From NCBI RefSeq assembly GCF_001039355.2, contig NW_019774970.1, positions 23,719 to 60,503 of the forward strand: a stretch of DNA of 36,785 bases, given 5' to 3'. Position 1 is the first letter of the stretch; the number at the start of each line of letters is the position of its first letter. Below, in pieces: positions 35,416 through 36,785 of this stretch. Source of the DNA: Lingula anatina. Its lineage: Eukaryota > Brachiopoda > Lingulata > Lingulida > Lingulidae. The translations under genes and the position numbers were made by a program. The notes under the pieces were generated by a model. That model was not told where the DNA came from. It did no database searches and saw only the letters and a program-made list of their open reading frames with translations.

Positions 35416-36785
35416 CTTCACACCACTCCTCCCCCCCCCAAAAAAAAAAATGAAATAAATAAATAAAAATAAAGAATAGAAAGAAAAAAACTAGCTATTT
35501 ATCAGTGTTAAAATAACTTTCACCAGGTAAAATTCACTCAGTATTATAATTTATTTATCTTAAAAACAGGATATCTAATTTATTTTCAAAAAATAAAAAA
35601 AAATTGCCGTGAGTTAAATTTAATAATCGCCAGGGTCCGAAGACCCAGATATATCGCACCTAAGCTGCCTCCGATAGTCATACGGAGACGTTATTCAAAG
35701 TAAATTTATTCTCAGATATCAGGTTTGTTTTGCATACCTGTAAACTCCTAAGGGTTAACTTACATAGAAGTGTGATTTAACATCGGTTATATCATAAATC
35801 GGCATGAAATAATTGACGTTTGAAAACAGACACAACTTCTTTGCTGCACTTGAAATGACCTTCATAGCTATAAATATGATTCTATCACCTTGCGGCATTA
35901 CATCATTCGATCGATATACATGAGTAGTTGTCACTGTTGAGGAGAAAGTACGTCTATTTATAGGAACTGAAATCAGATGACGCATGTATCGTAGTGTTCA
36001 GAGAGCGACTTCAGCTTGACCTACTTTCCAGTGCGTATGTCGAACAGTAGCTGCACCGATATTTCTTCTCATTAGGCCACACTTTTTTAATTTTATGGAT
36101 GACATCCTCTGGGGACCCCAAAGTCGGTGCGAGCGGGCGAAAAAAAAAAAAACTCCAAAAAAAAAAAAACTGCTTAAGAAAAGTTATGTTTTCAGTACAC
36201 AGCTGGAAACACTAATTTACCACAGAAACACGTATCAAACTAACAACATGTCTTTATCCATGCTCTCAAAATATTAAAGCATTGTGAATAGGGCCTACTT
36301 CGTAGAAAGGTAAAAAGTCATGAATATATATGCTGCATATTACCAAATCTATTTAAGGTTATTTCATGCATTCTGTTGGTATAGAAACCAATAAAACAAA
36401 TATCAAATAAATAGCGTGTCTTTATTTGTACTCTCAGAAAATTAAAGCATTGTAAACACTTCACAGAATTGTTAAAAAAATTAAGCAAAGATAGGCCTAT
36501 GCTTCCTACTACTAAGGTAATTTCGGTCGATGCCATTTTGTCTACTTCGACTCACACGCTAGCAGCCAACTATCGGGTGGCCTGTCCGACCTTCAGTCCA
36601 CCAAATACCGCGACGCTCTTGTCGACCCTTTTTTCGCTCCAAAAAGAAACTGGTATGTGCTGCTTTGGACAGAATGTCACTGAAATTTTCCGGGCGATGA
36701 TTGCTGGCCGCGGCCAGCCTTTCGTAAAATTGTAAAAGGGTGATATCTCCATGTCCAATATCAATGGCAAACCAATCCAAAACGA
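35416..36785. other. Right end: no gene supported; CpG-richer last 250 bases
   Basis: A-rich tracts lie at 35436-35450 and 36140-36170. A 40-base near-repeat occurs at 36249-36289 and 36417-36455 (TGTCTTTAT...AATTAAAGCATTGT). From about 36540 the sequence is richer in CpG and has an open minus-strand frame (36780-36559, MDWFAIDIGHGDITLLQFYE...) and a partly overlapping one from 36770. I recognise no family. It could be a first exon or promoter region of a gene beyond the window, or a repeat. Confidence 0.4.

Overview
The window looks like nuclear DNA of a marine invertebrate animal, most likely a lophotrochozoan and perhaps a mollusc. The evidence is AT-rich sequence, small phase-conserved exons in introns of hundreds to thousands of bases, many microsatellites, eukaryotic tRNA genes (one with an intron), and remnants of mariner, LINE and MITE elements. 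The species assignment is inference; only the animal character is well supported.

Layout. (1) Positions 1-17299, minus strand: a kinesin-3 gene of the KIF28/KLP-6 type. I could place 21 coding exons (838 codons), running off the left edge. It has three unusual properties. Intron 1 carries the signals of a minor-spliceosome AT-AC (U12) intron. A block of about 4.9 kb holding exons 5-13 occurs twice in tandem (4305-9178 and 9281-13998). The join between the two blocks holds the window's single ambiguous base (N at 9279). Splicing one block to the other would break the reading frame, so the duplication is either an assembly join of two alleles or a frame-breaking rearrangement. (2) Positions 18867-22666, plus strand: a complete three-exon dual-specificity phosphatase of the DUSP19 type, head-to-head with the kinesin gene. 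(3) Positions 26083-28199, plus strand: a three-exon glyoxalase-domain gene (GLOD5-like). Its first intron holds two antisense tRNA genes, Ile-UAU with an intron and Cys-GCA. An internally deleted mariner copy sits 17 bp after its stop codon. (4) Positions 28600-31330: a repeat yard with MITE copies, a duplicated segment carrying an inserted 36-bp perfect palindrome, and the decayed 3' end of a LINE. (5) Positions 32382-36785: two TATA-containing starts of plus-strand genes, one with an ankyrin-like first exon and one resembling the N-terminus of a RecQ-type helicase. Between them lies a stretch of about 900 bp made of tandem repeats that fold into a series of short stem-loops with recurring TCTC-type loops. 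I do not recognise this array.

The genes do not form a pathway. Kinesin-3 (transport), DUSP19 (JNK-pathway scaffold or phosphatase) and GLOD5 (unknown substrate) are ordinary neighbours. The most unusual parts of the window are the stem-loop array, the palindrome insertion, the U12 intron and the frame-breaking kinesin duplication.
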